DNA from: Actinomycetes bacterium | Lineage (GTDB): Bacteria; Actinomycetota; Actinomycetes; Actinomycetales; Microbacteriaceae | Length of the DNA stretch: 52,500 nucleotides | Assembly (NCBI GenBank): GCA_023386365.1 | Contig: JAEWJX010000008.1 | Location: 1 to 52,500 of the forward strand | Direction: 5' to 3' | In this document: positions 52,135-52,500 of the stretch, piece by piece | How the letters are laid out: each line of letters opens with the position of its first letter | How positions within the stretch are numbered: the first letter of the stretch is position 1 | The notes under the pieces: model-generated | Seen by the model: only the letters and a program-made list of their open reading frames with translations | What the model was told of the DNA's origin: nothing | The model's database searches: none | Position numbers and translations under genes: made by a program

Positions 52135-52500
52135 CTACCCCACGGGAGCGGCCGTGGAAGAGCGGATCACGAGATCCGGTGCGATCACCCCGGCCCCCGC
52201 ATCCGCCCCCGTACCGAGCTGCGCCAGCAGCGCCTCGACCGCCCGCCGACCCACGAGTTCGAAGTCCTGATGCACCGTCGTGAGCGCCGGGCGCACGAAG
52301 GCCGCCTCGGGCACGTCGTCGAAACCGACCACCGACACCTCGCCCGGAACCGCGCGCCCGGCATCCGCGAGCGCCGCGATCAGCCCGATCGCCATCTGGT
52401 CGTTCGCCGCGAAGACCGCGGTGACGCCGTCGTCCTCACGCAGGCGGAGACCCGCCTGATATCCGGACTCGGCTGACCAATCGCCCTGCAGGGGCTCGGG
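52135..52500 (-). CDS. LacI-family regulator of the ara operon (partial, C-terminal part)
   Basis: The end of a LacI-type repressor: AESGYQAGLRL, DDGVTAVFAANDQMAIG, VSVVGFDDVPEAAFVRPALTTV and FELVGRRAVEALL are the last blocks of the effector domain. The DNA-binding N-terminus is beyond the window edge. It is 66 nt upstream of araB in the same direction, with an operator of its type between them, so it probably responds to L-arabinose or L-ribulose. Confidence 0.93.
   Translation of the reverse strand, partial: PEPLQGDWSAESGYQAGLRLREDDGVTAVFAANDQMAIGLIAALADAGRAVPGEVSVVGFDDVPEAAFVRPALTTVHQDFELVGRRAVEALLAQLGTGADAGAGVIAPDLVIRSSTAAPVG

Overview
The window is a gene-dense stretch of a very GC-rich actinobacterial chromosome. 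Its features point to the family Microbacteriaceae: an idi-crtE-crtB-crtI-crtYe-crtYf-crtEb cluster for C50 carotenoids, an Lsr2 nucleoid protein, an HNH/DUF222 gene, a DUF5997 gene beside a LysR-like effector domain, LAxTG-like surface-sorting tails, and many promoters whose -10 element lies only 6-8 nt before the start codon (leaderless mRNA). The species cannot be named from the sequence alone.

Layout. 1-3.2 kb (minus): TerC-type membrane protein behind a probable yybP-ykoY manganese riboswitch, followed closely by an FHA protein, a PP2C phosphatase and a partial gene. 3.2-7.7 kb: a small 2TM protein, a broken DUF222/HNH gene, YqhA-like protein, SRAP (HMCES/YedK-like) protein, Lsr2, and an ArsR-SRPBCC pair. 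7.7-11.5 kb: a large secreted lamin-tail/calcineurin-like phosphoesterase, a YciI-like protein and tRNA-Glu(CTC). 11.6-16.8 kb: diacylglycerol-kinase-like lipid kinase, CopB-type ATPase and CsoR with a clear operator, a divergent metallo-beta-lactamase/rhodanese pair, and a GAP-family membrane protein. 16.8-23.2 kb: MarR regulator (CrtR-like) divergent from the seven-gene carotenoid operon. 23.2-28.9 kb: PIG-L deacetylase, luciferase-like oxidoreductase, large LuxR (LAL/MalT-like) regulator, MFS transporter. 28.9-38.4 kb: a 1902-residue repeat-rich surface protein, a small membrane-anchored unknown, tRNA-Gln(CTG), and a secreted M1 metallopeptidase. 38.5-48.1 kb: TrxR-like flavoprotein, gltX, EamA transporter, PNPOx-like protein, a vapC remnant, an unknown, a DarT-like protein, a secreted M28 aminopeptidase, the DUF5997/LysR-domain pair, and an exonuclease-BRCT protein. 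48.2-52.5 kb (minus): araB-araD-araA behind a partial LacI-type regulator and a LacI-type operator.

How the genes work together. The crt operon is a complete route from IPP/DMAPP to a cyclic C50 carotenoid and is probably controlled by the divergent MarR protein. CsoR-CopB is a copper efflux unit whose operator also lies in the promoter of the MBL-rhodanese pair. AraBDA takes L-arabinose to D-xylulose 5-phosphate. gltX, tRNA-Glu and tRNA-Gln are in the same window; if this organism uses the indirect GatCAB route, this GluRS would charge both tRNAs.

I found no CRISPR array, phage, insertion sequence or complete defence island. The least-described items are the DUF5997/LysR-domain pair with a symmetric 24-bp divergent promoter (possibly a split LysR regulator) and an orphan DarT-like ADP-ribosyltransferase with an N-terminal zinc knuckle.
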